DNA of 64,000 nt, taken from assembly GCA_036936605.1 (NCBI GenBank), contig JAUPFV010000002.1:168587739-168651738 (forward strand), given 5' to 3'. Position 1 is the first letter of the stretch. Each line of letters starts with the position of its first letter. This stretch comes from Limnanthes douglasii subsp. nivea. Lineage: Eukaryota; Streptophyta; Magnoliopsida; Brassicales; Limnanthaceae. Position numbers and translations under genes: made by a program. Under the pieces are notes generated by a model. That model worked only from the letters and a program-made list of their open reading frames with translations, had not been told where the DNA came from and ran no database searches. Shown one piece after another: positions 24,596 through 35,990 of the stretch.

Positions 24596-24680
24596 TTTAT
24601 ACTAATCAGGTAGATGATGCTTCGATACCTAGGAGGATTTGAAAGGGTAGATGCAATGATTAAAGGCGGCGCTGATGTCA
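24596..24680 (-). promoter_or_regulatory. Conserved aORF promoter of element B
   Basis: On the minus strand, TGACATCAGCGCCGCC (24680-24665) is followed by CCTAGG (near 24632) and TATAAA (24601-24596), about 100 bases before the ATG. The same three motifs in the same order and spacing occur upstream of the aORFs of C and D. TGACATCA resembles a bZIP-type site; that reading is inference. Confidence 0.62.
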
Positions 24681-24921
24681 TTCGCATTAAATGAAGAAGT
24701 TTCTTTTTAAAGCAAGTGGGAGCGCCATTCTAGGAGAAAAACGACCGGTGTGGTGAATCAGAGAAGGACACGTGTCCTATGATCTCTGGTGAAACTTCAC
24801 AGCTTCTAAGGGTTTCAGTCTGTCCGAATAAAGTCGTTACACATTTTCAAAATGTCCGGACAAATTTATAATTACACATGAGCTATTTTTTAGGTCTACC
24901 AAAGGCCTTCGAACACAACCT

Positions 24922-24935
24922 AAAAAAGGGGCTAC
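24922..24935 (+). other. Polypurine tract of element B
   Basis: AAAAAAGGGGCTAC directly before the 3' LTR TGATGAG. The matching tracts in C and D read AAAAAAGGGGCTCC. This primes plus-strand DNA synthesis. Confidence 0.85.
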
Positions 24936-25310
24936 TGATGAGTCCGGAATTTGTTGTCACTCTTTATGAGAACCGGACAGGGGTAATCCGGACAACATCC
25001 ACCCACTGAACCGTCCGGACTGAACTAATGTACTAAAAACTTAATCACTTCATGACTAAGCTAATTATCTACCTGATTAAAACTAATGGGTCTTTGAACT
25101 CGACCTGAATCCATAAGTCAACCCAAAAGCCCATGTGGCCCACAATTAAGGGTATAAATACCCAACCACTTTCATTTAATGAGGGTAATGAAGATTAAAT
25201 ACAACCAGTCAGCTCAATTCTCCCTCTACACTCTATCCAAACATTAAATACCTTCAAAATACCACAAAACTCTGGAAAAAATTACCCTCAAACGAAAATA
25301 AACCTCACCA
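24936..25310 (+). repeat. 3' LTR of element B
   Basis: 375 bases, about 15 substitutions and no indel relative to the 5' LTR, same TATA box. It ends CCTCACCA at 25310 and is followed by TAAAT, the near-match of the left flank CAAAT. Confidence 0.95.
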
Positions 25311-26830
25311 TAAATCATGAAAAGAGTCCTCACAGTTGTTTGGGTATGAGTACTGAAAGCTCAATCTCACCGAAACATCTTAAATTTCTCTGTAGCTAAC
25401 TAACTAACTAGCTGTCTATATGTTGGTTTATACAGAGCTACCTGAAGAATCTGGCTATAACAACTTTTAAAACTAACACTAGCTAAACTTCAATTATTTA
25501 TCAACACTCGGGAGACTATCACTCTTGAAATGTCTAAATTAATTATCAATGCATCCTCATGTCTAGTAACAATCCCTCTCAAATCATCATCCTTAAATAT
25601 CAAATCTGAAATTGGCTTTCGATAATGATGATACGAAGATTCCTTAACTATATGAATGTTTAAATATCTTTTATGCTTTATCGTAGAGGTTCGGTTGGTT
25701 CGTCACACTGTATCTTCACCAAAGATAGTGAGAAAATGTTCCTGAATTTATTTATCCTTTTTTCATCTCTTCATCTTTATGTTCATTTTTGTTTTGATCT
25801 TCACTTCTTTCTCGTTTTTTACTTTTAACAAATCTGACCAGATCACCATTGTTGATTAGTATTTGGATTTCATCCTATAACTGCCCATATTCAGTGGTTG
25901 CTTAACCATGATTGTTGTGATAAGCACATAAATATCTACGATATATGTCGCTACTCAAAGCTAAATAGGACAAGAAGTTTGATACTTTACCCTTGCTTTT
26001 ATCTTATAAAAAATAATACAATATTCTCAGTTAAATAAGTGAACCTCCGACCCGAATTATCATAGTATGAAACTTTTGGTCTGTTAATCAGACTTCTCAT
26101 CCACTTATTACACTTAATATCATCAGTTTTTCTTCTATTGGGTGCCACCATTTTAAATTCTTGAAATTTCAAACCAGAAGAAGTTTCCCTCTTAGAATGA
26201 TCAAGCCTAATGAACTGATCTGATCTTGCTAAAATATCCCTCAAACCATCCACAGGGAACCTGACAAAATCCTTATATCACTTTCCTTTTGTATCCTTTC
26301 TCTTTTGAAGGCTGCTACAACAATGTGTTCATTGCACGTCACCACAATACTCATTTCTCGAACGAATATTTAAACATATATTTTTAAATCTTCCCCTCTT
26401 TTTTTATTCATGATCATATAAAGTTGCTCTTTTTTTATGTGCTCTGTTACCTAGGGAAAAAATCTAAAGGACCTATATAAACTTTCAAAATCCCGTATTA
26501 ATCCCTTAGGTATATTGACCAATCTAAAGCGTTTTATTTAAATATCAGAGTTAGGGCTATAAATAACAACATATCATCTAAAATAGACCCCATCATCATA
26601 CTCCTAAACTGATATGGGTGATGCTCAAGATTTCCTGGTCCATCATAGGCTACCATCTTAAAAGGATCAAATATCTTTAGAATATTTTCCTCAAGAATGT
26701 TTTTAACAAAAGAAGATTCGTAAAGTATGTAAGCTGCCATAGGACTCTCCTTACTACATTTCACTTTTTTCCCTTTATTCTTTTAATACCAGATTACTTG
26801 ACTAAACTTCAAACTCAAAATCTTTACACT
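25311..26830 (-). pseudogene. gag and protease start of minus-strand element A'
   Basis: Continues A' on the right side of element B. On the minus strand, 26764-26534 matches the gag core (LEHHPYQFRSMMMGSILDD). 26253-25999 matches the gag middle piece of A (DILARSDQFIRLD against DLLARTDKFIRVD). A decayed knuckle region lies near 25930-25860. DDLRGIVTRHEDALIIN (near 25610-25540) is the protease start. The active-site region reads VLINN then a stop. Bases 25311-25500 show no clear coding match and include a short AACT repeat (25392-25412). The frame is broken throughout. Confidence 0.68.
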
Positions 26831-29800
26831 TCTTTTCTATTGTTTAACATTACTACTCTCATCTATATGTACAATATTATCTCTTTTTTCTAACATAAAC
26901 GCCACCTCTTTCTCCCTTATTTTCTCTGTAAAACTTGCTATACTATCCCCTATGTTCATTTTATTTTTTACATTAATTTTTAACAAAAACTTTTCTAATA
27001 CAAATTGCAATGGTAAGTATTGGAGTCAGCTACTCTTAACTGATTGCTTTACATGCAACAACTACCATTCATAAAGGTTGATTTTGTCCTATATTACTTC
27101 CACTAGGTAACAAGTTGGTTATGACTTTTGGAACAACTACCATAGTACCTCGAATTGGACGGATTCTTAGAGTTTCACTTTCGATTCTCAATTTAATGAT
27201 CACCATTTAGTAAATAGTTAAGAACTTGAATTTTGAAAAGAATATTCCTTCTCAAATCTAAAGCCAAAATAATGTTCAATTAGTGAGAAAAAAGTAATTT
27301 GATGATAATAAACTTTTATATTTCTAAGTTCATAGTCTCCAAACAGAGACTCGAGTCTTTATTTATAATACTTATAATATATTTTCTACCAATCATAATT
27401 TTATATGTGTCATAACGTCTTACCAAACTTTCTTGATAACCTATTAAATGTTGATATGTGTCGTTCAGCTATAACTACTCGAATGCCCCTTCTATTTGTC
27501 TACCTTATCTTCTCTTATAGTTGTTGTACGACCCTCTTCTAACGCTTTCTTGATAATTTTTATCTAACAACTTATTCACGATCCCCGTCTAACATATTTT
27601 AGTGACCATTTTCTTACTTCTTTCTTGCATATCTCATGTTATTCTCGTTTACCCTCGTCTAATATCCTCTTGGTAACTTTCATCTAACAACTTCTTCATT
27701 ACCTTCGTCTACCATCTTCTTTTATAATCATCATAATTTTACTTCTTTACCATTATTGTCTAACATCTTCTTTGTATCATTCGTCTAATCATTTCTTTAG
27801 GTCCCTTGTCTTATCTAATTTATGATCCGCGTTCATTTCCTTCATTGTTACCTGGATATTACTCATTTGATAGTTTCTAATATAACCTTACCTCGTCACT
27901 ATAAGGAATACATACTATTAATAGAATAGAGTGTCATATGTTGGAATATAAAACTACAAGATTATTATCGTGGTACATATTGAATGGTCTTTAGTTCTCC
28001 AAAATGTATAATATCAAAATTAATTATAGACTTTGATGTATAGTTAGATGTCTTGAAATACGTATGTTACTATAATAAGGATGCTATAATGTTTTGCTTG
28101 AAACGTTTTTGGGGAATCATGTTTTCATTAAAAGAAAATTGTAACATAGATAAATATATATATATATATATATATATTAGCTAATAACATTCAAGTTCAA
28201 ATATCTTATATGTCAATAATTAATGTTTGATACGTAATAATAAATAAATTTAAAATATTTTGAATGATTAATCCCCAAGTTCTTAAGATCTACCAAACAC
28301 TCTTATTATAAAATCAGTATATGTATCATGTAGATTCAGCAGACATTAAACTTCTAGTGTCTTAATAATAAATAATTTGTATTCTTTTGAATGTTTACCT
28401 GTATTTTATGTCATAGAGTCTTAGTATATTTTCAATATAAAACATTTTATAATATTTAAATTCTATCAAGTTTTCTAAAGAAAAATAAATTTCTAATTTT
28501 TATAAAATATTTTTTTTGAAACAATTTTCATAATTTGATACAAAAATATCTTAAAATTAGTGATTAGAAATACGACATTGATATAAAAATCTAAATAGTA
28601 AATGTACTCTTATTAAAATTATGATGTGTGCAATATTCTAGCCATAAATATTTATAATATTTTATATATTGTTAGGAAGTATGTGAAAGTTGTCATATGG
28701 TAGTTGAGTTGGCCTTTTTTTATTCTTGTATACAATCGATGATATCTTATTGGTATTTATAGTGAGATTTGATCTTTTATTTGTAAGAATTGTATAACGA
28801 GTGGTGGTATCTTTGGTTTTTTTATGGTGGCTTCGAATGTCACTAAAAGTGTAACTGAAACTTTATCATATTTTTTGACATTATAAAACTAATATTAAAC
28901 ATATTATTTCATAAATTAATTGTAAAATAAAATAAAATTCAAAGAATAAAATTGAACAACTTATATATGTTACAACATCGAAGACGTCAATAATGTTATA
29001 ATAATAATAAAAATATTCGAATGTGCATTGGGTGAGTAATGCATATATTGACTATAATAAAAATAATTTTTACTAAAGAAGATAAACCTATCTATAATCA
29101 TAGATACTCAATCATCCTATAATTATAAAATAATCTTATAAGATATTCATACTTATCATTAATATATTAAAAGAATTTAAAATATTAATAGATGAATATC
29201 TTTATAGTTATATTTTGACTCTAAGAGGTGTATTATGCGTGTAGTATTATTCTTGGACCAAAAATCTTCATAGATAGGTTTTACTCACTATCCATAAAAT
29301 TTCAGTTTAAGAGACTCGTATATTTTTGTGTACTTTGTTGGTAGATTGTATGTGTCGATATTGTAGTAATAAATGATATCTCCCAAATATTGCCCTTCTA
29401 TGTAATCCACTAACCTCAATAAAATTGGTTATTCTATTAGACATGTAAAATTAACAAATAATCATTTTAAACTCCAATTTTAAAACGAAATTGTTACCAA
29501 TTTTAAAGGTAGTAAGATAATATGATTAGTGATAACTAAATGGTATACGAGCTACTAAGATATATGTTGAGGTATTCGGTAAGAATATTATAAAGAACAC
29601 TTCTAATTCATGAGAGAAATGTCGGTGGTATATTATTTATCTTTATGATATTGTTCATGTAAATATTTCTAATAAAAAAATTATTTATCAAACGATACCT
29701 ATATATATATATATAGTTGTAAATTAAATATGTGACCACAAAAATGAATATAGTTTCACACAGACAATCATATTTTGACCAATAAAGATCCAAACGTTTG

Positions 29801-30071
29801 TTATTATTTGATAAATAAGACCGATTTGGTAATCTTATTCACATCGTGATTAAACTGACAACACTGATGCTAACAAATTTATTTTTCAATTATGAGGAAA
29901 TCACGTAATCTCCCATTAAAAATCAGCCCAAATAGGTTAAAATCCATCATTAATATAGTAGATTACTTCTCCATCAAATAAATATTACTTTTTCTAGTGT
30001 TTGACCATTTATCGATTTGGCAGCCCATGGGTAGAAGTCTCAGACAATATGATATAATTTTAAAAGGATAT
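26831..30071. other. AT-rich stretch without a recognisable gene
   Basis: No coding similarity found on either strand. 27230-27900 may be the decayed 5' LTR and leader of minus-strand element A'. It follows the gag start, has a TATAAATA box on the minus strand near 27360, and contains degenerate pyrimidine-rich tandem units around TCGTCTAACATCTTCTT (27480-27830). 27900-30066 is simple AT-rich DNA with many small TA tracts. Confidence 0.4.
28153..28178. repeat. TA microsatellite
   Basis: An uninterrupted run of about 13 TA units. Shorter TA runs occur near 6846, 29698 and 37612. Confidence 0.9.
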
Positions 30072-30542
30072 TGGTGAGGATAAAAGTAGCCTGAGGATAG
30101 GCTGGTAATTTCAAGTGGAGTTTTAAGGCGGCGTGAGGGTGTTTCAGGGTGGTGTGAAGGTGTTTCAAGATATTTCAAGGTGGAGAGAGAATTGAGCAGC
30201 CTGGCAGCAGTAAATTTTTGTTACCCATAGTTAATGCTGGTGGTTGGGTATTTATAGTATGTAATTTGGGCCCTTATGGGCTTTCGGGTCAAGTTTAATG
30301 GACCCGGGTCATGTTTAAAGACCCATGAGTTTTAAGTAGATGAGCAGGTAGCTTAGTCAGATAGTGTTTAGGTTTTTTAGTACTTTAGTCATAGTTCGAA
30401 CTGCTTTAGACTTGCAGTGTTTCGAAGTCATCTGTCCGGTTCAAAAGTCCTGTCCGTATCAAGCTATTGGAGTCTGTCCGGTTCACGGAGAGATTTACTT
30501 TGGGCTGCCCTTCCGGGGAGCACTTCGAATTCGGACTCATCA
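30072..30542 (-). repeat. 3' LTR of element C
   Basis: On the minus strand it starts TGATGAGTCCGAATTC (30542) and ends CCTCACCA (30072). The gag-pol TATA box is at 30256-30249 (plus strand TATTTATA). U3 has repeated CTGTCCGG motifs (30437-30484). No primer site follows the LTR end, so it is the 3' LTR. Confidence 0.9.
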
Positions 30543-30557
30543 GGAGCCCCTTTTTTA
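30543..30557 (-). other. Polypurine tract of element C
   Basis: Minus strand AAAAAAGGGGCTCC immediately before the LTR start, as in D. Confidence 0.85.
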
Positions 30558-30795
30558 GGTATTTGAACAAGAATCCTTGTCAAAGAACTGAAAAACAGTC
30601 CGATTCAGGAAGTGGTTTATCAGTTCGGAGAGAGTTGAGGAGAGAACCGGACAGACCAAACGTTACAAATTCCAAACGGTTCTTGTCAGAGTTAGTGGGA
30701 CACGTGTCACTCTCTGGTTGGTTACTTTAGCCGTTTTTTCACCTTGAAAGTTGCACCACTTTCTCGAACAAGTTACCTCTTTTAAATGCCATAAA

Positions 30796-30878
30796 TGACA
30801 TCAGCGACGTCTTTTAATCATTGCCCAACTTTTCGGATTCTCCTAGGAATCAAACCTGTTTTTCACATTTACTATAAA
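30796..30878 (+). promoter_or_regulatory. Conserved aORF promoter of element C
   Basis: TGACATCAGCGACGTC (30796-30811), TCCTAGG (30841-30847) and TATAAA (30873-30878), with the ATG about 95 bases downstream at 30974. The arrangement matches those of B and D. Confidence 0.65.
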
Positions 30879-30973
30879 TTCTTTTCACCTTTCACAGTTT
30901 CATTATCTCTTTTACTCTGCCATTTCACCCAAAGCTTTATCTCTCTAAAACTTCGAAATTTCCTTAGTTGTTT

Positions 30974-33932
30974 ATGTTCACAGCAAGAACAGCACTGATC
31001 AAGGGCGGTTGGCTTAATCTCTCAGAATTGGAGAAAGCTCAAAGAGTTGAAAAAGAAAAAAGACTTGCAGCAGGGCTTCCAGCGTCGCCTGTCGAGAAAC
31101 CAGCCCCTTCAATCGAAGAATCTGACAGAGGTTCGTCTTCTTCTAAAGGTACAAAACCTAGGAAACTCTTTCAATCAACACTCTCTCCCATAGTATCTGG
31201 CTCTTCAGTTCAAGAGTCGATTCCTATTGTTGAACCGGGGGTCACTGCTACAAGTGTTAGGAAAAAAATCCTCTTTTATCGCTATGAGCTCCGATTCTGA
31301 CCACTCCCCAGACAAATTAATCATGAAAAGGCCAAGTAGGTTGGTTAAAGGGCCTCCTTCTAAAAGTACACCCTCAAAATCGGGGGCAAAAAATAGTGAA
31401 TCAGGGTCCGGGGCAACTATTAGGACTCTCCGGGAAAGACCGGCCGGTCCGGGGGCTAGCAGTCCTCTACCTCCCAAAGAAACTTCAACCTCAGAAACTC
31501 AAACTGAGGTGGTAAGTCGAAAAAATTCGGAGAGCCAACAGTCCGGTGGATTAGCTGTGCCAAGCTTCATCCCTCCCCGGGCTGTTTCTACAGAAGCTCC
31601 CCCAACAATAATGGAAGAGAGGATGGAGGACTCCATAGAGGAGGTTAGATTTGAGTCCGAGTCCTCCGGACAGGCTGAAACTGCTATCGTTGTTGCCAAG
31701 AAGGGCAAAGAAGACTTGTATCTGAGGCGTCCGGACCTGCTGGAGAGCCTCGAAGGGAGAGTAGGGCCATGCTTTCACAAGGTGGAGTTCAAGTATCTTT
31801 CATCTCTGCTAAAGACCAAGTATGTGTTCATTCATACTAGAGATCTGGGACGACTGCGTACTAAGTGGGGGATCCCTGAGAACGTAAAGATTCGAATTCC
31901 CATCGATCCAGAGACCCCGATGGACTGCAAAAGAAATGAGATAGTCTTCTTTACGGAGCTATTCAACTGGGGACTTAGGTTCCCACTGGATCCGGAGATA
32001 GTGCGCTACTTTCACTTGGTCAAGCTATGTCCAACACAGCTAAGCCCCAACGGTTGGTACACCTTGATGTCATGTATTATGGCGTCTAGGCTATCTGGAA
32101 TTCCTCTTCCTATGGAAGAGTACCATCAGTTCCCCTTCTACCATTTCAACATGGGGAACGATCTTAAAGCTGTTGACGATCTCCTGGAGTCGGAGAGCAA
32201 GTGGAGGAGCCAATTCTTATTTGTCACTGGCTCATGGGAAAATGGCAAGAAAATCAAAACCGGGGAGAATCCTAGCCTTCTTCGAAGTAGATGGAGAAGC
32301 GATCGTAAGTTTTTATACTAAGTTTCTGTTCGAACCTCTCTTTTCTTTAAGTTTATACGAATCAGTTTTTCTTTTGTTTTGTCAGAGCTGCCAAAGGAGT
32401 TCGGGGACTATCTGAAGGCCGGACAGGTCACCTGTGGCAAGCTCAACGCTTGGGCCGCAGAGAACTGGGAGAACCGGTTTCATAAAGCCTTCACTCCTGG
32501 GAACCTAGCGAGGTCTCACCTGTGGAACACCACAGGTCGAAGAGACTTAACCTGGGAGGAGTTCTCCACCCCACCTGATGAAGATGTCGTGCTGAGAAGG
32601 TCTCATGAACTGGATGGGAACCTCTTCCTTCCTGCCCGGGCCAAAGCCCCAAGTAAAATGAAGGGCAAGAAGAAGAAAGGCAGGAAAGCGGTAGAGGATA
32701 CTGAGAAAGAGGCCCCAATGGATTCAGAGGTGCCAGCCCAGGCTCAAGTTGATGCAAACCTTCTACAAGTGGTAGAACAGGAGAGCGAGAAACAAGGAGT
32801 GAATCCCCCAAAACCGTCAAGGGCTTCGAAAAGGGCTCGTAAGCAAGCAAGTGACAGTGCTGACAGGGAAGTCAAAAAGAAAAAGACTTCCCAAGGAGAA
32901 GAGCTCGCTCTCCGGGATCCGGAGCCCACTTTCCCAACCGACCCGACGTTAGCCGAAGAGATCCCAGGGAATCTTAATGAAGGGATTCCAATGGAATTCC
33001 ATACTGATGAGGTCGAAAGGGGAGAGATTAACATGGATGAAGTGGACGTCACCGGTCTTGGTGAACTAGGTGATTATTTCCTTGGCCTGTCCAGAGATGA
33101 ATTCGCAGGGCCATATGTTCCCCCAAGTAGTTCCAACACAGTGAACTTCAATGGTAAGACTTTTATGGTTTCCAGTGAGAGGGACATCATAGCCCATTCT
33201 CTCCTTAGCAACGTGCAGCCAGTACTTACTTTGGAAAGGCAAGTCCGAAGTCAGGCAACCACCATCAAAGACCTCAAGTCTGAGAAGGAGAAGCTATCCG
33301 ATGACCTCAGGACTGCTGCTACTAAGGTTGATTTGCTTAAGGAGTCGAACGAACAGCTAAAGAAGAATCACAATGAAAGCAACACAAAAGTTGCTTCTTT
33401 AGAAGAGACCGTAAAAGATCTCCGGGCTAAGCTGTCCGGACTGGAGAAGGATTTGACAGCCTCAAGGGAAGAAACTGCAGCAAAAGAGAAGCTTGTCACC
33501 AATCTGACCACTGACAAACTTGCTTTAGAGAATGCAGTAAACCGGGCTGTTGAAGAGAAAGACGTTTTGGTGAAGGATCAAGAGGCCATGATCAAGGCCA
33601 AAATCAACGCTTATGCTAGGGAGATGATACGGAGTGAAGAATTAATGATCGAAAAGGTAAAGTCCGATATGGTCCTCCTGTTTCACGAGAAGTTCCCGAA
33701 GAGGAGACTAGGGGACTTATGGCGCTATGTGGATGACGATGATCTCCCATACTGGACCATGGTTGATGAAGGGTACACCGATGTGTCCTCGTCGGGTGAC
33801 GAAGAGGAAACCGGGGAGAGCCCAGGTGAGGAGGAGATTGACCCCAAAGGTAAAACGATTGTCGAGGAGAGGAGCGACATCAAAGGCAAGAAAGCAGATG
33901 AGGGTGAGCCATCTTCAAAGGCTCAACCTTAA
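30974..33932 (+). pseudogene. aORF of element C: nearly intact, one frameshift, one intron
   Basis: ATG at 30974 (MFTARTALIKGGWLNL). An extra A in the run at about 31262-31268 shifts the frame; the second frame then stays open to the intron. The Transposase_28-like domain lies near 31750-32240 (WGIPENVKIRIP, WGLRFPLDPEI, LCPTQLSPNGWYTL). The intron is 32305-32385 (81 bases, GTAAGT to TTTTGTCAG). Splicing joins GATC to AGCTG, giving SDQLPKEF. Exon 2 (32386-33932) has basic stretches (MKGKKKKGRK, REVKKKKTS), a long coiled coil (about 33220-33660), a VLLFHEKFPKRRLGDLWRYV segment and an acidic tail ending SSKAQP. It is about 960 codons in all and convergent with pol. No known biochemical role. 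Confidence 0.85.
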
Positions 33933-33973
33933 TTTATAATTTGTTTTGTTTATCTTTTGTTTTGAACTAAAGT

Positions 33974-34076
33974 CCTTGGAAGGCCAAGGCACCTTTGTTG
34001 TGATGGTGTCCGTATTATTCGGACAGATTTTTGTACTGTGCCCAAACATGTTCAAAAAGTCCTTGGAAGGCCAAGG
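33974..34076. promoter_or_regulatory. Twin palindromes between convergent pol and aORF (element C)
   Basis: CCTTGG-AAGG-CCAAGG at 33974-33989 and again at 34061-34076, 87 bases apart, directly after the aORF stop (33932) and before the pol stop (34394). Arms are perfect in both. Confidence 0.62.
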
Positions 34077-34393
34077 CAACTTTAAGTTTGTTGAATGAAT
34101 GCTTTTATTTTACTCAACCATCTTCTTCTTTTATTACTTTAGACAGCTAGAATTTAAGTAGCTTTGAGTTATTGCATTGTGAGAGTGTTTAGTTTCTCTG
34201 GCTAGAATTTAAGTAGCCTTTAGTCCTTTCAGTCCGGGTAGTATGACAAACAACAGAATTTTGCAAAAACTTAGAAAATTATTGAAGAAAGCATCAAGTT
34301 TTATTGAAAGCTCTCCGTGGCGCCGAAGAGAGGAAGCGGTATGCCCCCAAATATTTACATGGATGTTTAAACAAGTAAATATTTACATAAGCT

Positions 34394-35990
34394 TTATTCC
34401 AAGTACTTTCGAAGGTGTTCAATATTCCAAGGGTAAGTTAAAACCCTGCCATCTTTGTCTTCCAACCAGTATGTCCCAGGCTTGATTCTTTCAACCACAG
34501 TATACGGACCCTCCCAAGTTGGGGCCAGCTTTCCGAAGAGCTTTTCCTTGGTGTGCAAGAAAACTTTTCTCAATACTTTATCTCCTGGTTGAAAATCCAT
34601 TCTTTTAACTTTAGAAGCAAACCTGCTTCTCATCAAGCCTTGATAGTGTGCCATTCTAAGATGAGCTTTTACCCGCCTTTCTTCAATTAAATCAAGTTGA
34701 TTTCTAATTGTCATCTCATTAGCCTGTCCGGAGAAGTTATGAACACGAAAGGAGGGGAGTGTCTTCTCAATGGGAGCCACTGCATCCATCCCATAAACCA
34801 AGGCAAAGGGGGATTCTTGTGTTGCAGCCCCAGGTGTTGTCCGGTAGGCCCACAGGACTTCTTGTAGATAACTAGGCCACTTCCCAGCAGCCCCTTCTAA
34901 GTTTTTCTTTAATCCGGACAGTATTGTTCTATTAGCCACCTCAACTTGCCCATTGGCCTGTGGGTGGAAAGGTGAAGAAAAGCAATGCTGAATACCCCTT
35001 GAGGCACAGAAGCTCTCCATCTCTCTATTATCAAACTGTGGCCCATTGTCTGTTGTTATCTTCTGGGGGACACCAAATCTGCAACATATGTTGGACATAA
35101 TGAATTTTATAACAGCTTTTGATGTTGTTCCTGCCAAGGGGGCTGCTTCTATCCACTTCGAAAAGTAGTCAATGGCTACAATTATGGTTTTACGCCCTCC
35201 GGACGCCACAGGGAGAGGCCCAACTAAGTCTAATCCCAATCGAGCGAAAGGGATGGGCTCAGAAATTGATTCCAAAGGAATGGCTGGTACATGAATTTCA
35301 TTGCTGTACCTCTGACATGGGTCACATCTCCTTACCAGTTCCTTAGCATCTTTCATAATTGATGGCCAATAATATCCGGAGAGAAGCACTCTTCTTGTTA
35401 AAGCTCTAAATCCACAATGGGCTGATCCCTCACCATCATGCAATTCAGATAGAACCATTTGTGACTCATGATCCCCTAAACAGCGTAGGAGAGGTTTGCT
35501 ATAGGACGTTTTGTACAAGACTTCTCTAATCATAATGAAACCACGAGCCCTGTGTTTCAATGTTCTGGCTTGTGATTTATCCCAGGGCACGATGCCATCG
35601 GACAGATATTGCATTAGAGGAGACCTCCAGTCTTGAGGCCGGTTTACTTGTATTTCAAAGACTTCCTCTTTTTCACCTTCATCAAGTTGAATAGAAGGGC
35701 TTTGAAGCACATGGATCCATGGGTAGGACTCCGTATATGCTATCGTTGCCAATGAGTCTGCTAATTCATTCTCTGCCCGGGGGATGTGCTCATAAACAAC
35801 AGCTTTAAACTTTGACGCTTCATTTTTAAGGAGGAGCAAGTATTTGATCAATTGCTCCTTTCTGGCCTCTGACAGGCCTAGAGCATGGTGGACAAGCAAT
35901 TGGGAGTCACTTAGTAGCTTGACCCTCTTTGCTCCGCAGATGTATGCCAATTTTAAACCGGCTATAGCTGCTTCGTATTCGGACTCATTA
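34394..35990 (-). CDS. Element C pol remnant: second RNase H end plus full integrase
   Basis: One open frame from the truncation point to a stop at 34394. It starts inside the archaeal-type RNase H (NESEYEAAIAGLKLAYICG, LLSDSQLLVHH). The integrase is complete: zinc finger HDGEGSAHCGF and CDPCQRYSNE, catalytic D in GLDLVG, D in TTDNGPQF and E in NGQVEVANR with exactly 35 residues between the last two, then the GPY/F-type module LAPTWEGPYTVVE and the C-terminal NIEHLRKYLE. All catalytic residues are present. It has no promoter of its own, because the 5' part of the element is missing. No start codon of its own is expected in a polyprotein. Confidence 0.88.

Larger units (their letters stand above)
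14990..25310 (+). mobile_element. Element B: complete but inactivated Tat-type Ty3/gypsy retrotransposon
   Basis: Two 375 bp LTRs (14990-15364 and 24936-25310) both start TGATGAG and end CCTCACCA. They differ at about 15 positions by eye (about 96% identity). Flanking bases are CAAAT on the left and TAAAT on the right, a 5 bp target duplication with one change. Inside, in order: primer site, gag, protease, RT, RNase H, second RNase H, integrase, convergent aORF on the minus strand, polypurine tract. Many stops are present, several of the CGA-to-TGA type. It is inserted in the protease gene of element A'. The Tat assignment rests on the dual RNase H and the antisense ORF. Confidence 0.93.
30072..35990 (-). 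mobile_element. Element C: 5'-truncated Tat retrotransposon flanked by GATAT
   Basis: Reading the minus strand: partial second RNase H, integrase, convergent aORF, polypurine tract and one LTR. Everything upstream (5' LTR, gag, protease, RT, first RNase H) is absent. Similarity to element D stops exactly at 35990, inside an asparagine codon of the second RNase H. The next five bases, 35991-35995, are GATAT, and the five bases outside the LTR, 30067-30071, are also GATAT. Close relative of D. Confidence 0.85.

Noticed and set aside
27900..30066. Search for tRNA, rRNA, small RNA genes or host exons in the long AT-rich stretch
   Set aside because: No cloverleaf, conserved RNA core or spliced coding pattern could be supported by eye.
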